Below, piece after piece: positions 43,182 to 54,519 of a DNA stretch of 64,000 nt. The stretch is from Erodium maritimum (lineage: Eukaryota; Streptophyta; Magnoliopsida; Geraniales; Geraniaceae), in assembly GCA_963921825.1 (NCBI GenBank), contig OY997594.1, forward strand, positions 42,836,557 through 42,900,556, written 5' to 3'. Positions within the stretch are counted from its first letter, which is position 1. Each line of letters starts with the position of its first letter. The notes under the pieces are model-generated. The model made no database searches. It worked only from the letters and a program-made list of their open reading frames with translations, and was not told where the DNA came from. The position numbers and the translations under genes were made by a program.

Positions 43182-45019
43182 TGATGAGCGTAAATTTGTC
43201 ATATCTAGTTTGATCGTTTTTCTCCATATTTTTATCTTGTTTGATCTCGTTTTTATATATTTAGCATTATTTAATAATTGCGCAAAACCTCATTCTTAGT
43301 CGATATTTTTCAAATGCTCATAATATATTCATCATTGGTCTTGTTTTGTAGGCCTCGAAAAAAGGAAATTATTGGCGCAAGAACGAGGTCGATCGGAGGT
43401 CAATCGGAGCGGGAATAAGCGACGGAAGTTGAAAATTAAAAGTGGGAAAGGCATCTTCAGATTTGATCTTGTGCGTTGCAAGCACATCGCCTACCATGCA
43501 ACCTCTCCTCTCCTAGCCGTTTGATCCGCTGACCGTGCGAGACGGAGATCTGTCCGTTCGTTGAGCGCAGCTCCGGACCGTAGGATGGTTGACCAGGACG
43601 CGCAGACCAGATCATCACGTCGCCTACTTGGTTCATGGGTATTGTGTAAATGTTGAGTTCGTCTAATTTAATGCATGTGTTCATGGTTAATTTGAGTTTG
43701 GTGGTGTTTTGGCATGATTTGAGGTTTTGAGCTTAATAGCATCCACTTGCTTGTATGAGTATTTGTCAATATTCTAGCTAATCGATGTTCAAGCATGATT
43801 TTCTTACTTTGTGCTCGAAACTTTAATGATTTTAAAACCCGATTTCACGTGCTAGCTATTTCATCTCTCGGGTGTATATCAAGTTCTAGGCTAGAGTTCG
43901 TAAAAATGCAAACTTTAGCCATTTAGTGAACTTATCTAGGATTTCCGACCTTGACATGTCTTGATTTCCTATTGACGAGATAGAAATATGCTAGGATGTG
44001 TGTTTCTCGATTCTATTGTGTGTTTCAAGCCGACCGAACGATTTGGGGATTTTCCCTAATTGTTGTGTGTGCTATGTAGATTGATGTTTGGAGCGATCCA
44101 TCATTCGATCTAGTATGAGACGCGATTTCACTTTTATAGAATTTACTTACGCTTGAGTATTACTAGAACGAGGTTCTATTTAGTTCTCCTTGATGATCGA
44201 TTTATTCGGTCGTCAGGTTGATTGAATTAGGAGTAGCTGAGTAGATTCGACATTTATTTAGAGTCCTCTCATGCTTGTGTAGTACTAGAGTATCGTGATT
44301 CGATACTCTATTTAGTTCTACCTGAGTTTCGGTGTTCATCGCTATTGATGGTATTCGGGAATTAGGAAGTGAACTAGGCGTAGCTGAGTTGATTCGCTAA
44401 GTGGTGTAGCTATCTCTACTTGTGGTAGTTGGCAGCGAGAGTGACATGGATTAGTCGTCGTTATCTCTAGTTCGATGATTGATCGAGCTTCGCTCAAGAT
44501 CATAGAACTACACCCTATTTCTATTTTAATTGCTTTCCGATGATTGGTGGTTCACATTTCGGTCCAGACAATGGTCTTGTGCCCTCTCCCCGTGACTAGT
44601 ATGTGGTTGATTTCATGATACCGTGTACATAGGAACTTAAGTGTTCTAAGACCATAAATAAATCATTATTTGATTTCACCCTCGCTAACCAAACCATGCG
44701 TTAATTGGAATTCATATTTACTTGTACCCGTGACCGGCTTTTTGTGTGAATCGAAAGTTATGTGTCTTAGGTGGTAGCGTGTAGATAGATTTTACTTTTT
44801 CCTAGACTTAAAACAATTCATTTACATTTCTGCCCTTTATTTTCCTTTTTGGGGATGTGGAAGTGACAACCCCACGCCCCTAGGTTTTAGCAAGATACTA
44901 GTGATGCCTCTACTCCCTGTGGGATCGACCGGTACTTAACCGTTAAATCTATTGCTTGATGATCGTGTACTGATGCACGTAAAAAGAGGGTATTGATGCA
45001 TAAACATCCCTACTCATCA
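43182..45019 (+). mobile_element. LTR2 (1838 bp) of the array
   Basis: Starts TGATGAGCGTAAATTTG after the polypurine tract and ends CTACTCATCA. It is collinear with LTR1 and lacks the nested MULE and the retroposon. It is highly similar (few substitutions over 40040-41426 versus 43620-45019), so the retroelement is comparatively young. Followed by MULE sequence. Confidence 0.85.
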
Positions 45020-45311
45020 ATGCTTTTGAAAATTTGAGTGTTACTAACGGGTATTTTGGACTTTTTAAATGTCTTGGATGGAAAAATAGATGGAAATTGA
45101 TCTTAGGTACTAAGGTGAAAAAAATGGCATTCTAGGGAACTGAGGTGCCACAAATAAAAGTTAGGGTATTGAGGTGAAAAAAACACATAGTAAAGGTATT
45201 GAGGTGAAAATAACACATGAAATAATGAAACAAAAAACGCTAACGGTAAAAAAGATTGAATAGTTAAAGATAGGAAATGAGACATATAATTTGAATTTAA
45301 GATACAACCGC

Positions 45312-46131
45312 TCACATAGCCTTCGCATTTTTCATGTGGTCCTCGTGGTTCCAGCCGCTGCGGTACTCGGCCTTAGAGGTCTTCAGATAACCGAGGAAAC
45401 TCCTTGTCTGCGACTGGCAATCTGGCCCAATGTTTCTTGATAACATTCCAGTTGTAGAGGCGGTGACCTCCGGTCGCATTGAACTTCATCTCAATAGTGC
45501 ACCAGAATGTGTTTCCGGCTTGAGAGTTTCCCTTAATCGCGTCTTTTGTAGTCGAGAGCCAGCACTCTATGAGGTGTAGGTCTTCCTCGATGGTCCATAA
45601 GATCTTGTGCTCCTCGGGGTCGTCGTTGGGAAGGTCCGACAGAGGATGACTTCGACCTACGGGTGACGCCTACGTCGAGTAGTGGGTGGTCGGGGTAATT
45701 GTAGAATTGTGGTGGAAGCTGGAATTGTGGTGGCATCTGGTACCCTTGTGACGACATTTGGAATTGTGGCGGCATCTGGAATTGTGGCGGCATTTGAAAT
45801 TGTGGATGAAATTGACCTTGGAAATATGAAATTACAAAACTTTTATTACAAAAGTATTCTAAATAAATTGGTTTAATGAATTAAACAACAACAATCACTT
45901 ACGAAAATGAATTTTAAAAAATACAATAAATGAATTTAAAAAATATAATAAATAAAAAATTAGTTTGCAATTAACTGAGCTCGAACCCGGCTGCATGTAT
46001 GCCGTGAAAGCGGAGTTCTCACGAGGGTCTGTTAGAATTTCTTGCAAATCCCGTGCTAGTTCGTCGGGGGTGAATCCTACTTCGTCACCAGCTGATTGTG
46101 CATGGGACCCTGCGTCACCCGACATTTTCAC
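45312..46131 (-). pseudogene. Harbinger ORF1-like Myb/trihelix protein
   Basis: First part (46131 to about 45960) starts MKMSGDAGSHAQSAGDEVGF. A likely intron follows, with acceptor TTTCCAAG near 45820. Next is a Met/Pro/Gln repeat (QMPPQFQ several times, 45810-45700) and, in a shifted frame (about 45660-45385), ILWTIEEDLHLIECWLSTTK, GNSQAGNTFWCTIE and LYNWNVIKKHWARL. The three spaced Trp residues fit a Myb/SANT-like helix set as in PIF/Harbinger ORF1. After another shift, FLGYLKTSKAEYRSGWNHED ends at TGA 45314-45312. Frameshifts indicate a relic. It is transcribed away from the neighbouring SR-type gene. Confidence 0.6.
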
Positions 46132-46134
46132 GAG

Positions 46135-46621
46135 AATATTGGAAATGAGAGAGTAGAATGTGGGAATGAGAGAGTGAAATTGGAGAATGGGTGTGAAAAA
46201 AATGAGGTTGGGGTTGGAGTATTTATATGGTTTAAATTGTAGTAGATTTAATTAAAAGAAAAAGGTTACCGTTTCCGACCGTTTGAAAACGGTCGGAATT
46301 TTCTTTTCTAACGCAGGGACACGTGACGCCACGCCATTGGACGGGAGCCGGGTAAGGAACGAGGGGCGCGACTCGGCCCGCGTTTCTGGGACGAGGGGCG
46401 CAGGCTGTGGCCCGGCCCACATTTTTGTGCGACACGGGCCGTGTAAAAGCCGTCCCACATTGGGACAGCCCCCGCGTCCTGCGGCCTACAAAAACGCGAG
46501 CCGAACCTCAAGGCCGGCCTGTTGTTTATGCTCCAAGATATATATTTACCCCTTTTCTTTTTAATCAACTTTCTCGGGAGCATTCATTCTCCTCCCGTAC
46601 CCTAACCTCTTTGTATCTTCC
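46135..46621. other. Promoter region shared by Harbinger relic and SR-type gene
   Basis: Contains a dyad of CCGACCGTTT and AAACGGTCGG (46277-46298), GC-rich sequence with several CGNG repeats to 46510, a TATATATTT box at 46539-46547 and the 5' UTR of the gene starting at 46622. Harbinger terminal sequence is probably included (TCCCACATTGGGACAG near 46454), so the gene may use a transposon-derived promoter. Confidence 0.4.
46539..46547 (+). promoter_or_regulatory. TATA box of the SR-type gene
   Basis: TATATATTT lies 75 bp upstream of the ATG at 46622, in a CT-rich leader. Confidence 0.45.
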
Positions 46622-49553
46622 ATGGCTGCGTCCTCATCATCGTCTTCCGACTCATCCACATCCTCTCGTCACCACCATCGCAGCCACCGTAGTCATCGCA
46701 ACAGAGATTCCCTCAAGATCAGGAAGAAAAGCAGCCGCTCCCACACAAAGCGCAGTCGTAAGCGTGTTCACCGCTCATCTTCTGATTCCTATTCGTCCGA
46801 CTCCGATTCTTCCAGGTACCCCTCTCTGGATTCAGGCTCAATTTTGATCCATTATTTTCCGTGTACGATTTGGTAACTTATGCTCATCTAAATCATTTTG
46901 GGACACTTCATGAGTTAATTTGTTAGTAAGAAAGTTCGGGAATTGAACAAACAGATTAAAATTCGAAAATTTCATTCTTTGAGATCCATTCTAAATGCCT
47001 TGTTCAGTTAGTGATCGATCTTTATTTTATTGTGGGGGGGAGAATCCGGCGTTGGTTATGTCCTGTCAATAGCCAAACTCAGTGCATGTTTTCATATTTC
47101 TTAGTTAAAAATCCAATTTTAGATATATAGTTAACATTCATAATCCCGTATATTGTACTCAGTTATCAGATCTTAATGCATGCTAGATATAATCCATTTG
47201 GTTGTAAAACAAATTTTAGTTTCAATGATATTAGTGTTATAAGTGTTGTGTTTCGCCTAGTATTTGTGAAGCTCATTTGTTTAGATGCTTCAACGAATCA
47301 ACTCTTTTCATTTCAAAATTGGGCACAAGTTCTTTCTGCAACCTTAAAAGGTCATTCTATTAAGCATAGCATTTAAAGCTTGTATAACAAGCATCATTCT
47401 CGTGCATTATTGGTCAGAGAAGATTAAAGGAATGTAGTCTGTTATGCTAAATGAACAACTTGAAAGAGCTAAGAGGGATTCTTGTAAGTATGAAATTGAC
47501 TAATTGTTTGTTAATAAAATTGAAAGGGGTTTTCAATTATGAAAACTATCTAGAGCTTTGGAAAACGGTAAGGGTAGTAGGATTTATAAATAAAGAGAGG
47601 GATGTGAAACGACCAACCAACTCATGGAGGTTGGTTATCTCAATCATGCAATATTCAACCTTTTTGCTTTTGTTAGTAACCAAACCGTATTTGCTTTGAT
47701 TCCTAAGAACATGGGTGTTTTTCAAGGGGAATACAATGATGGGCATGGCCTGAAAACTCTCCAATGATTCCTTTTTTTCTAAGGAGGGCCATATGAAATG
47801 TGCAGTCTTCTGTTAAATTGTGTTAGTTTTTAGGTAAAATGATAAATTTCCCTATAGCATACGACCAGAGTACCCTTATATCACTTTCAAATTTGAAAAC
47901 AATACCCTTGAGTTGTTAAATCTGACAATTGTAAAAAAATATATAAAAAGTTAGCGCCGTGAATAAATAAATCGTTATTTTTATAAAATTTGAATGGCCT
48001 CCTCTGGCTTCTCTCCTATCCAAGTAGAATTAACCTCTTCAAGAGGAGGCTCCATATACACGCTTTAAGGCAATTCATAAGTCTTTTTATTTCATTTGGC
48101 AGTCTTTTGCCCGCGCCCAATATATGAGGGCACATTTTAACAATCTCCCCTATCCAATGTATGAAATAGAGTTGTTATCAATAATTATTTAATAATCCCC
48201 AAGAAAAAAGAAGAACAAGATCATTCTCCTTGAATTTGTTATGCCACTAGAAAAGTTATATTGCGATTGAAACACAATCCAAAATATTCCCTCGAAAAAC
48301 TACCTTAGATCTGTCCAAGGCATAAACAACACAATTTCTATCATTTTTTTGCATCTACCTTGTAATCTTTGTTGCCGCCTTCCGTAATCAGAAATACCTA
48401 TTCAGTATCGTAAAGTTCCCTTTGATGCTCGATTTCTATAAAACTATGCTCCAAACCTCATTTCTTAATGCCAGAGCCGTGTAACTTCAACCTACCTACT
48501 CCATGTTCTCCTACTACGTGTGAGAGTAAATAGCAAAAGCTGACCTTTTACAATGAGTTGGAACTTTTAGTTTAGATATGCTTTCAACATTTCCAAGTTG
48601 AGTCATTACCTTAACAGAAAAATGTTGTGATTTTGGTACAAAGATAAAAGAGAGTTGGTCTGTGTGTGCGTGCAAAGTGATAACGTCCTTGCTTGTGTAG
48701 GTGTGTGTTAAGGGTATAAAGAGTAGTGTCCTTTAAGATTGAAAAGATTAATTTCTCTGGGCAGATCTAAATTGGAAGACTTGTACACTTTCTTATGCTC
48801 GATCAAAGTTGGTTCTTATGATGTTTAAACAAACTACTTCTATATAAGCGAGGTCTTGATTTCTAAACTTTGTACATACAAATGATCGATAGTAAAAAAA
48901 CAATGAATTACTTTTATTTTGCAAATTACATTTCGTTTCTTCAATTGCACTGTGGAGCTTTTATGTCTCAACAAGTTTATCTTTGGTATGAATTCAAGTA
49001 AGAGTTTTATATTAAATAGTTATTTTTTCTTAGATATGGAACTACTAGTTTTATATCATGTATGCACTTTGACTCTTTGTAGAAGTAGTAGTTTGTCTAG
49101 TGAGCCTGTGACATCGAGTCACTCAAAGAGGCACAAGAAGAGTGATAGAATGAAAAAGGTGATTATTGTACTTTATGATGATTCTCTCTTTTTATTTACG
49201 TTTTTTTCGTGTCTATCATTCTAACATATGATTACATTTTTGTTGTTAAGAAAGAAAAGGATCGAAGCAAAACCCATCGCCACAAACATCAAAAGTACAA
49301 ACATAAGGAGGTATGACACTTTTCTCTATGTAGATTGAATAATGCATGCTTGTGGGTTAGTAGTGCTTCAAATTTTGATTTTGTAAAACTATCTTCTTCC
49401 TTCTGAGAAAATTTGTAGTTATTTACCTATTTGAAGTACTTCTGTTTATCAATTAAATAATAGTGATTCTGCAAAGGTACCTACTTGATAGATGAACAGA
49501 GTTAAACCAGTTGCAGAAATGAAGCATTTAATATTTAAATTTATATTTCACAA

Positions 49554-49591
<38 letters not shown>

Positions 49592-50410
49592 AAGATCAGA
49601 TAATTGTAGTTGAGACAATTATTTGTTTAAAAAAATAGTCTTTCACATATTGATCGGTTGTAGATTGTGTCCAATTAATAGTGTCTTTTGACCACTATTG
49701 CTCTATGTTATGTTCCATATTTTCAAATTTAAAGGCTTTTTGCTTATATGTTTCCCAATAAATTAAATATATCCGTTCAGTCTTTTCGTTCTTATATAGT
49801 TTTCTAGTGTGGAGGTGTGTTCAGTCTAGTTTCGGATTCATATTTAAGATAATCAATACTGGAGGTGCTTATATTCACTTTTGCATGTTTTATGGAATGG
49901 CTCTTCAAAATTGGAGCTGGGGTCTGTAACTTTATGACCGGGGCTCATTGATTTGCCCGGCTGTTGTTCTTGGCTTGTGTTTGTCGTGGCAATGGGAGAA
50001 ATATAAAGATGGAGCAAGATGGGAAGACTAGTGGCCCCGTGCAGCTGTCAAAGGTTTATTAATTTATCTTTGGCATTGCATATAATATTATTTGTTGAAT
50101 TTGTCAGTTCGGCTCTTAGTTGTATGTACCATTTCGGTAACCTTTGATTTATTATTGTATGCAGTTTTTAGGGCGTGACAAAGATGATGGTGTTCGGCGA
50201 AGTGCTGTTTCTGGTAAAAAGGTGGGGCGTCTTTTTTTTGGTCTTGAAATTTACTTCAAAACATACCTAGATTTGTGTTCACGTAACTCAATCAAGCCAG
50301 CCGGTTTTTCCTTGTAGATTTTATTGAAGCTTGATAAGTCAAAAGAGGACAAGGCAGCAGAAAATAAGAGGAATGAATTGCTGAAATTCTTGAATGCTAG
50401 TTTTGATTGA
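46622..50410 (+). CDS. Ser/Arg/Lys-rich nuclear-type protein, six exons
   Basis: Exons 46622-46815, 49083-49158, 49251-49310, 50009-50053, 50165-50221 and 50318-50410. All introns are GT-AG and phases join cleanly to 174 codons plus TGA. The N-terminus is a Ser/His/Arg tract (MAASSSSSSDSSTSSRHHHR, then SRSHTKRSRKRVHRSSSDSY). The middle is Lys/His-rich (KEKDRSKTHRHKHQKYKHKE). The C-terminus is an ordered-looking block: SGPVQLSKFLGRDKDDGVRR, then KKILLKLDKSKEDKAAENKR and NELLKFLNASFD. I believe this C-terminal block is conserved in plants but cannot name the family. The RS-like composition suggests a nuclear, perhaps splicing-associated, role. Exon 4's start is the least certain (acceptor ATAAAG). 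Confidence 0.75.
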
Positions 50411-51249
50411 TTTTCTGCAAGTTGCAAAACAAGACGATACAATTTAGAAATGTTGTTAAGCTGAAGTACACTATTTGTCATATCATGATGTATTTTTACA
50501 ATGGTTTGTTTCATGCGTCTTCCTTGGTGAAGAATATTGCTGTATTGGACAAACAATATTCTGGCTTTGCTTTTTCTGCGAGTCATTTTTTGTGATGTGA
50601 TACACTGCTTCCTTGATAAAAATGCAAATAAGTAAAATGAAGTAGAGATCATAGATGGCATCAAGATACAAATTCATGCCCAGAAGTATACTGGGTTTGT
50701 GGATTATTGAATCATGTGCAGAACCATGATGAGTTTGGGATCTAGTATCTGTACAAAGCAGGTAAATGAGCAAGCTTGATTCACAGGAGGACAGTGTGGT
50801 GAGATCACATATCGCCTTCACTAAGTAACTCATCAACCTGCAGTAGTTATCAGAATTTTGCTTATATCTAGCGTTCGGTTGTCTTAAATGTGTAGTTTAG
50901 CCATTCACTGCTATTTCGGGTTCTTCGTCACACGATGTTGCACAAGTTGAGCTGTACGAAGGTAGGTATTGAGGGTGTTTTAAGATCGTTCTTGAGGGTT
51001 TATCTGCTGTACAGGGGTAGGTATTGAGGGCGTTTTAAAATCGTTCTTGAGGGTTTATCTGCTGCTTATTAGAGTGGAGTTGGAGTTGGTAGATTGTAAT
51101 GTCAATTTAGTCTTGCCAATTCGGAATGCAATGTTGAACTGAGATTCTCAACACATCATTTACCGGAAGGCAAGTCGTCTCTGACCAAGTCATGATCTTG
51201 AAGTATATTTGACGATACATTATTGACTTTGAATTTGAATGCTATTCTA
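50411..51249. other. 3' UTR and intergenic sequence with a 55-bp tandem duplication
   Basis: Downstream of the SR-type gene. 50954-51008 and 51009-51063 are two near-identical 55-bp units (GGTAGGTATTGAGGG to GGGTTTATCTGCT). No ORF of note. Confidence 0.6.
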
Positions 51250-51645
51250 AAACACATAGTTTCAATAAATCCAAATGGTCGCCTACAAATTCAATCAGCT
51301 TGAATTGACCGTCCAGATGGAGAGAGATTTAAGGATCTCCTCCACAGAACATGCTACTCTTAGTAAAACGCCACTTTATAATTCTTTGGCTTCTATCCTA
51401 CATAAACAATTTTACTTTCAAAACTTCAAGCAACCTTCGTCCTCCACAAACACATAGTTTCAATAAATCCAAATGGTCGCCTACAAATTCAATCAGCTTG
51501 AATTGACCGTCCAGATGGAGAGAGATTTAAGGATCTCCTCCACAGAACATGCTACTCTTAGTAAAACGCCACTTTATAATTCTTTGGCTTCTATCCTACA
51601 TAAACAATTTTACTTTCAAAACTTCAAGCAACCTTCGTCCTCCAC
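51250..51645 (+). repeat. Two identical 198-bp tandem units
   Basis: 51250-51447 and 51448-51645 look identical base for base. Each carries the frame MVAYKFNQLELTVQMERDLR. In the second unit the frame runs on into the ORF1-type sequence downstream (to a stop at 51968-51970). Perfect identity points to a very recent duplication or an assembly artefact. Confidence 0.9.
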
Positions 51646-53950
51646 CGCCAGGGGCGCCACTGGCTCAGTCGGTGCAGCGTCCGCCTCCGTCCCCCAGGTT
51701 TTACTTGGGGCCTTGTCTAGGGTTCTGGTTCCAGGTATGCCGCTGCCTTCGTCTCCCCTAGCACCTAGTGTGGCAGATGGTCTGGGTCTTGGCTCGTCCC
51801 TGCCGCCTAGGGTTCCGGCTGAACCTCCGTCTGCGGACGGGGACCTCGCACCCAGGGTTGTGGTCCCTCTCTCGCCTGCAGCGTCCCCACCACCACTGGT
51901 ACGCGATCCGGCTAAGGGGAAGGCCCCTGACTATAGTGCAACCCCTATGTCTGGGTCGGTGCATTCCTAACCAAGAGAGGGTCCCGATTATCCCTGTGTG
52001 CCTAATAACGCCACATGTCATGTGCCGTGGCCATGGTTCTAAATCTCGCGAAATCTCGGCGAGATCTCGGCGAGATACCAGTTGGAAAGGGGTAGGCGCG
52101 ACCGAGAAGCAATATCGGCCAAAAATATCGGTCAACCCGAGTTGACTCGGTCAACCCACCGAGTTGACTTGGTCAACTCGTCGAAAAACAGCAAATCTGA
52201 AAAAAAAAATTAAAATTTAAAACTTAAAACTTGATTAACAACTCACTTTTTTCAGTTTTAAGCCAATTAACCACCTTCTCCTTCACATAGAACAGAAGCA
52301 AGTTCTTGCTTCCTCTTCATCTTAGTTGTGCCTTTGTCTCCTTTGTTTTTGTGGGAAGAAAATGAGAGGTTGAAGTGTACAGAAGAGAGAAGATGGAGGT
52401 TGAAGAAGATCCACAGATCTGGTTTGGCTGCTGGGTAGAAAATAAGAAAAACAAAAGTAGTGTTTAAGTGAATATGAGGGCTAGCTTTAGGGATTCAGTG
52501 GGTTGGGCTATTCTTTTAAGTTATTTATCTTATTGGGCTTAGATTAATTGGGCCTGAATTAAATTTGTTGGACTCAAGTAATAATTTAGGGTTTTAATGA
52601 TAACATTTAGTAGCAGATTTTATTATAATATTAATTTTGTTATTAATATATGTATTATATATATATATTTAATACAAAACGGGTTTTACCGAGATCTCCC
52701 CGAGATCTCTCCGATATATTGAAATATCTTTACCGGTGACCTCACCGATATTTCACCGCGACCGATATTTAGAACCTTGGCCGTGGCCGATCAGGGATCC
52801 GGGACTTGGGGGAGTCTCCGTCCATCCCACCGCCCGGTGACGTTGACATCGGAGCCTCTCTGGTTTCTCTCCAAGATGGACTTTCGTCCTGCTCGATCGA
52901 GGACGAGGACGAGGTTGAGGTCCTTATCCCCTTCTCGCCCGCCATCTCCACGACCATTACTCGGCAGCAATGGGGCATGGTGGGTAAGCTCTGGTCGTCG
53001 ACACCACCTCGGAAGGAGACTCTCCTTCGGGTCATCACCACGGCGTGCGGGCAAGCGGCACCGGGGCTAGTCGTCAAGGAGCCGGACCCGAGACTGTTCG
53101 ACTTCTACTTCCGCTCGGCGAAAGCTCGTGCATGGGTTCGGGACCATGAACCCTGGTGTGTTTGATGGTCGGGCCCTATTGCTTGGGGACTTGGATCCCT
53201 GTGTTCGGGATTTGCCAGAGTTGGATCGTGTACAACTGTGGGCGCATGTCTGAGGCTTGCCACCACTCCTTTGTACGAAGGGGACGGGAATGACGATCAG
53301 GGATGCATTGAGGAGCGCGGTCGCCGTACCCAGCAACAAATGGGGAATGTGCTGGGGAGGAATGGTGCAGGTTCGCTTCTGGCACCTTATCGACCACCCA
53401 CTCAGGCGAAGCATGACTTTCCGGTTCAAGGAGTTTCCGGAACCGGTGAAGGTGAATCTGACCTACACCAAGCTCCCTCATTTCTGCTACAACTGTTGGC
53501 GTTTGGGTCACGTTTTCAAGGAGTGCTCATGGGACATTCGCGGCACACTCATGTATGACTCGTCCATGCTGGAGTATCATAAGGACAAACAGGTGAAAAC
53601 CTATGCTACAGACTAGGAGGTGAACCCGAAGCCGACTCCTCCACACAACAATGGAAGGCTCCCCCCGAGAGTTGTCACTCTGGGCTCCTTATCTCCGAGA
53701 AGGAGTCCACGGGTTTCCTCGGGCACGACTCCTAGCCAGCAACTACCTCGGGGTACCAATGGGCTGGTGATTGGTCCACCCCTAGGTGCATCTACGCTGA
53801 AATCCCCAGACTAATTACTAAGGGGGTGGTGGATACTACTGCGTCGGGGTCTAGGTCACTTAAGAGGTCGGCACCTGGAGCACCTAGGGATGTTCAGGAA
53901 AGGGCGGAGAAGCAGTCCCGCTTGAGGGAATATTAGGTCATCCACGCATC
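51646..53950 (+). pseudogene. DUF4283/zf-CCHC_4 ORF1-type pseudogene
   Basis: Part one (51646-51970) is a Pro/Ser/Ala-rich tail. After the hAT insertion, 52806-53165 reads SLQDGLSSCSIEDEDEVEVL, TITRQQWGMVGKLWSSTPPR and DPRLFDFYFRSAKARAWVRD, the DUF4283 domain ending HEPWCV with a stop. A shifted frame (53257-53616) has LRSAVAVPSNKWGMCWGGMV, then KLPHFCYNCWRLGHVFKEC, an intact CX2CX4HX4C zinc knuckle, followed by MYDSSMLEYHKDKQVK. A short Arg/Pro-rich tail follows. It resembles the minus-strand pseudogene at 31400-33440. The frameshift near 53160-53250, several stops and the insertion make it inactive. Confidence 0.7.
52032..52779. mobile_element. Non-autonomous hAT-like element with 8-bp target duplication
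   Basis: GCCGTGGC at 52024-52031 and 52780-52787 flanks a 748-bp unit. Ends are CATGGTTCTAAAT and, inverted, CAAGGTTCTAAAT. The YA-G-type terminus and 8-bp duplication fit hAT elements. The interior has TCTCGGCGAGATCTCGGCGA repeats, CGGTCAACCCGAGTTGAC-like dyads and an AT-rich stretch with a TA run near 52660. No transposase. Confidence 0.8.
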
Positions 53951-54267
53951 AGGGACTGACCTAGGGAGGGGTCCCAGGAAGATGCTTTGCTTCCCACCAC
54001 TGTTGTTGAAATGCTTGGCCAATACTGTTGCGATGAAAGGTTTTAGCAGCAGGATTTCCAAAATCATCTTCGCATTTCCCGCATTCGGTCACGACCTCTG
54101 TGGCATTCAAATACCGCTAGTGACAATTCTTTAGGAAAAAATATTGGTGAACATTAGTTCTGTACTGTCTTTGTTTAGTGATCGGTGAGTTTGTTCCCTG
54201 ATTCAAAATAATGTAATGGAACTCAAGTTTTAATAATATTTTAAATTTTTCGTTCAAAAAAAAAACA

Positions 54268-54519
54268 TTGCGTATAAGTGTGATGAAATTTATCTTACAA
54301 ATAATCATTAGTGCTAATAGGAAAAAGGGTAAATTGTATTTGAACCTTCATTTGTTATAAGGTAAACATCTACGTTGTCCTCACTCTATCCGGAGGAAAA
54401 AAGCGTTTTTTCTGCTACAGATTGCTCATTTTTAACCGATCCTTGATTTCTGCTCCAAAATTATTGCCGCTGTCGCTGCTCAATTTCAATCGAGTCTGAA
54501 ACCCTTGGAATCGCAACGC
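54268..54519. other. Intergenic sequence / promoter of the following gene
   Basis: AT-rich; no TATA box stands out. Leader of the gene at 54520 probably starts after 54400. Confidence 0.3.

Larger units (their letters stand above)
35630..45019 (+). mobile_element. Non-autonomous gypsy-type LTR array (partial internal-LTR-internal-LTR)
   Basis: Order: a 265-bp internal 3' end with polypurine tract (35630-35895), LTR1 (35896-41426, swollen by two insertions), primer-binding site and 1.75-kb interior (41427-43181), then LTR2 (43182-45019). The 3' interior block from CTCTAGGCCAAATATTGC occurs twice (35634 and 42912), so two element copies share LTR1. No gag-pol is present. LTR termini TGATGAG...CTCATCA are inverted 7-mers. 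The tRNA-Asp-like primer site suggests an Athila/Tat-like relative; I could not confirm this. Confidence 0.75.
33895..45216. mobile_element. Large MULE with perfect 9-bp target duplication, containing nested elements
   Basis: ATGAAATAA at 33886-33894 and 45217-45225 flanks the element. Its left end reads GGGTTATTTTCACCTCAATA. The right end, read inward on the minus strand, begins GTGTTATTTTCACCTCAATA. The inverted repeats continue for about 120-150 bp (shared TTTGTGGCACCTCA), with an extra ~30-bp duplication on the right. It spans 11.3 kb because an LTR retroelement array (35630-45019) sits inside it; the original MULE was about 1.9 kb. No transposase was seen. Confidence 0.85.
51646..54267 (+). 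mobile_element. ORF1-only LINE-like retroposon, split by a hAT-like element
   Basis: Coding for a DUF4283/knuckle protein is followed by a 3' UTR and an A tail (TTTTTCGTTC then ten A, ending 54267). There is no RT or endonuclease. A 748-bp hAT-like insertion sits at 52032-52779. The 5' end is not defined; it may start upstream of the 198-bp duplication. Confidence 0.65.

Noticed and set aside
47820..47950. Another MULE terminal repeat in intron 1 of the SR-type gene
   Set aside because: Only one end resembles the style of the MULE repeats; no inverted partner or target duplication was found.
49558..49588. TA dinucleotide run in intron 3 of the SR-type gene as a regulatory site
   Set aside because: Simple microsatellite, common in plant introns.
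52777..53165. Several overlapping frames on both strands
   Set aside because: Only the frame at 52806 carries DUF4283 features; the others are shadows.
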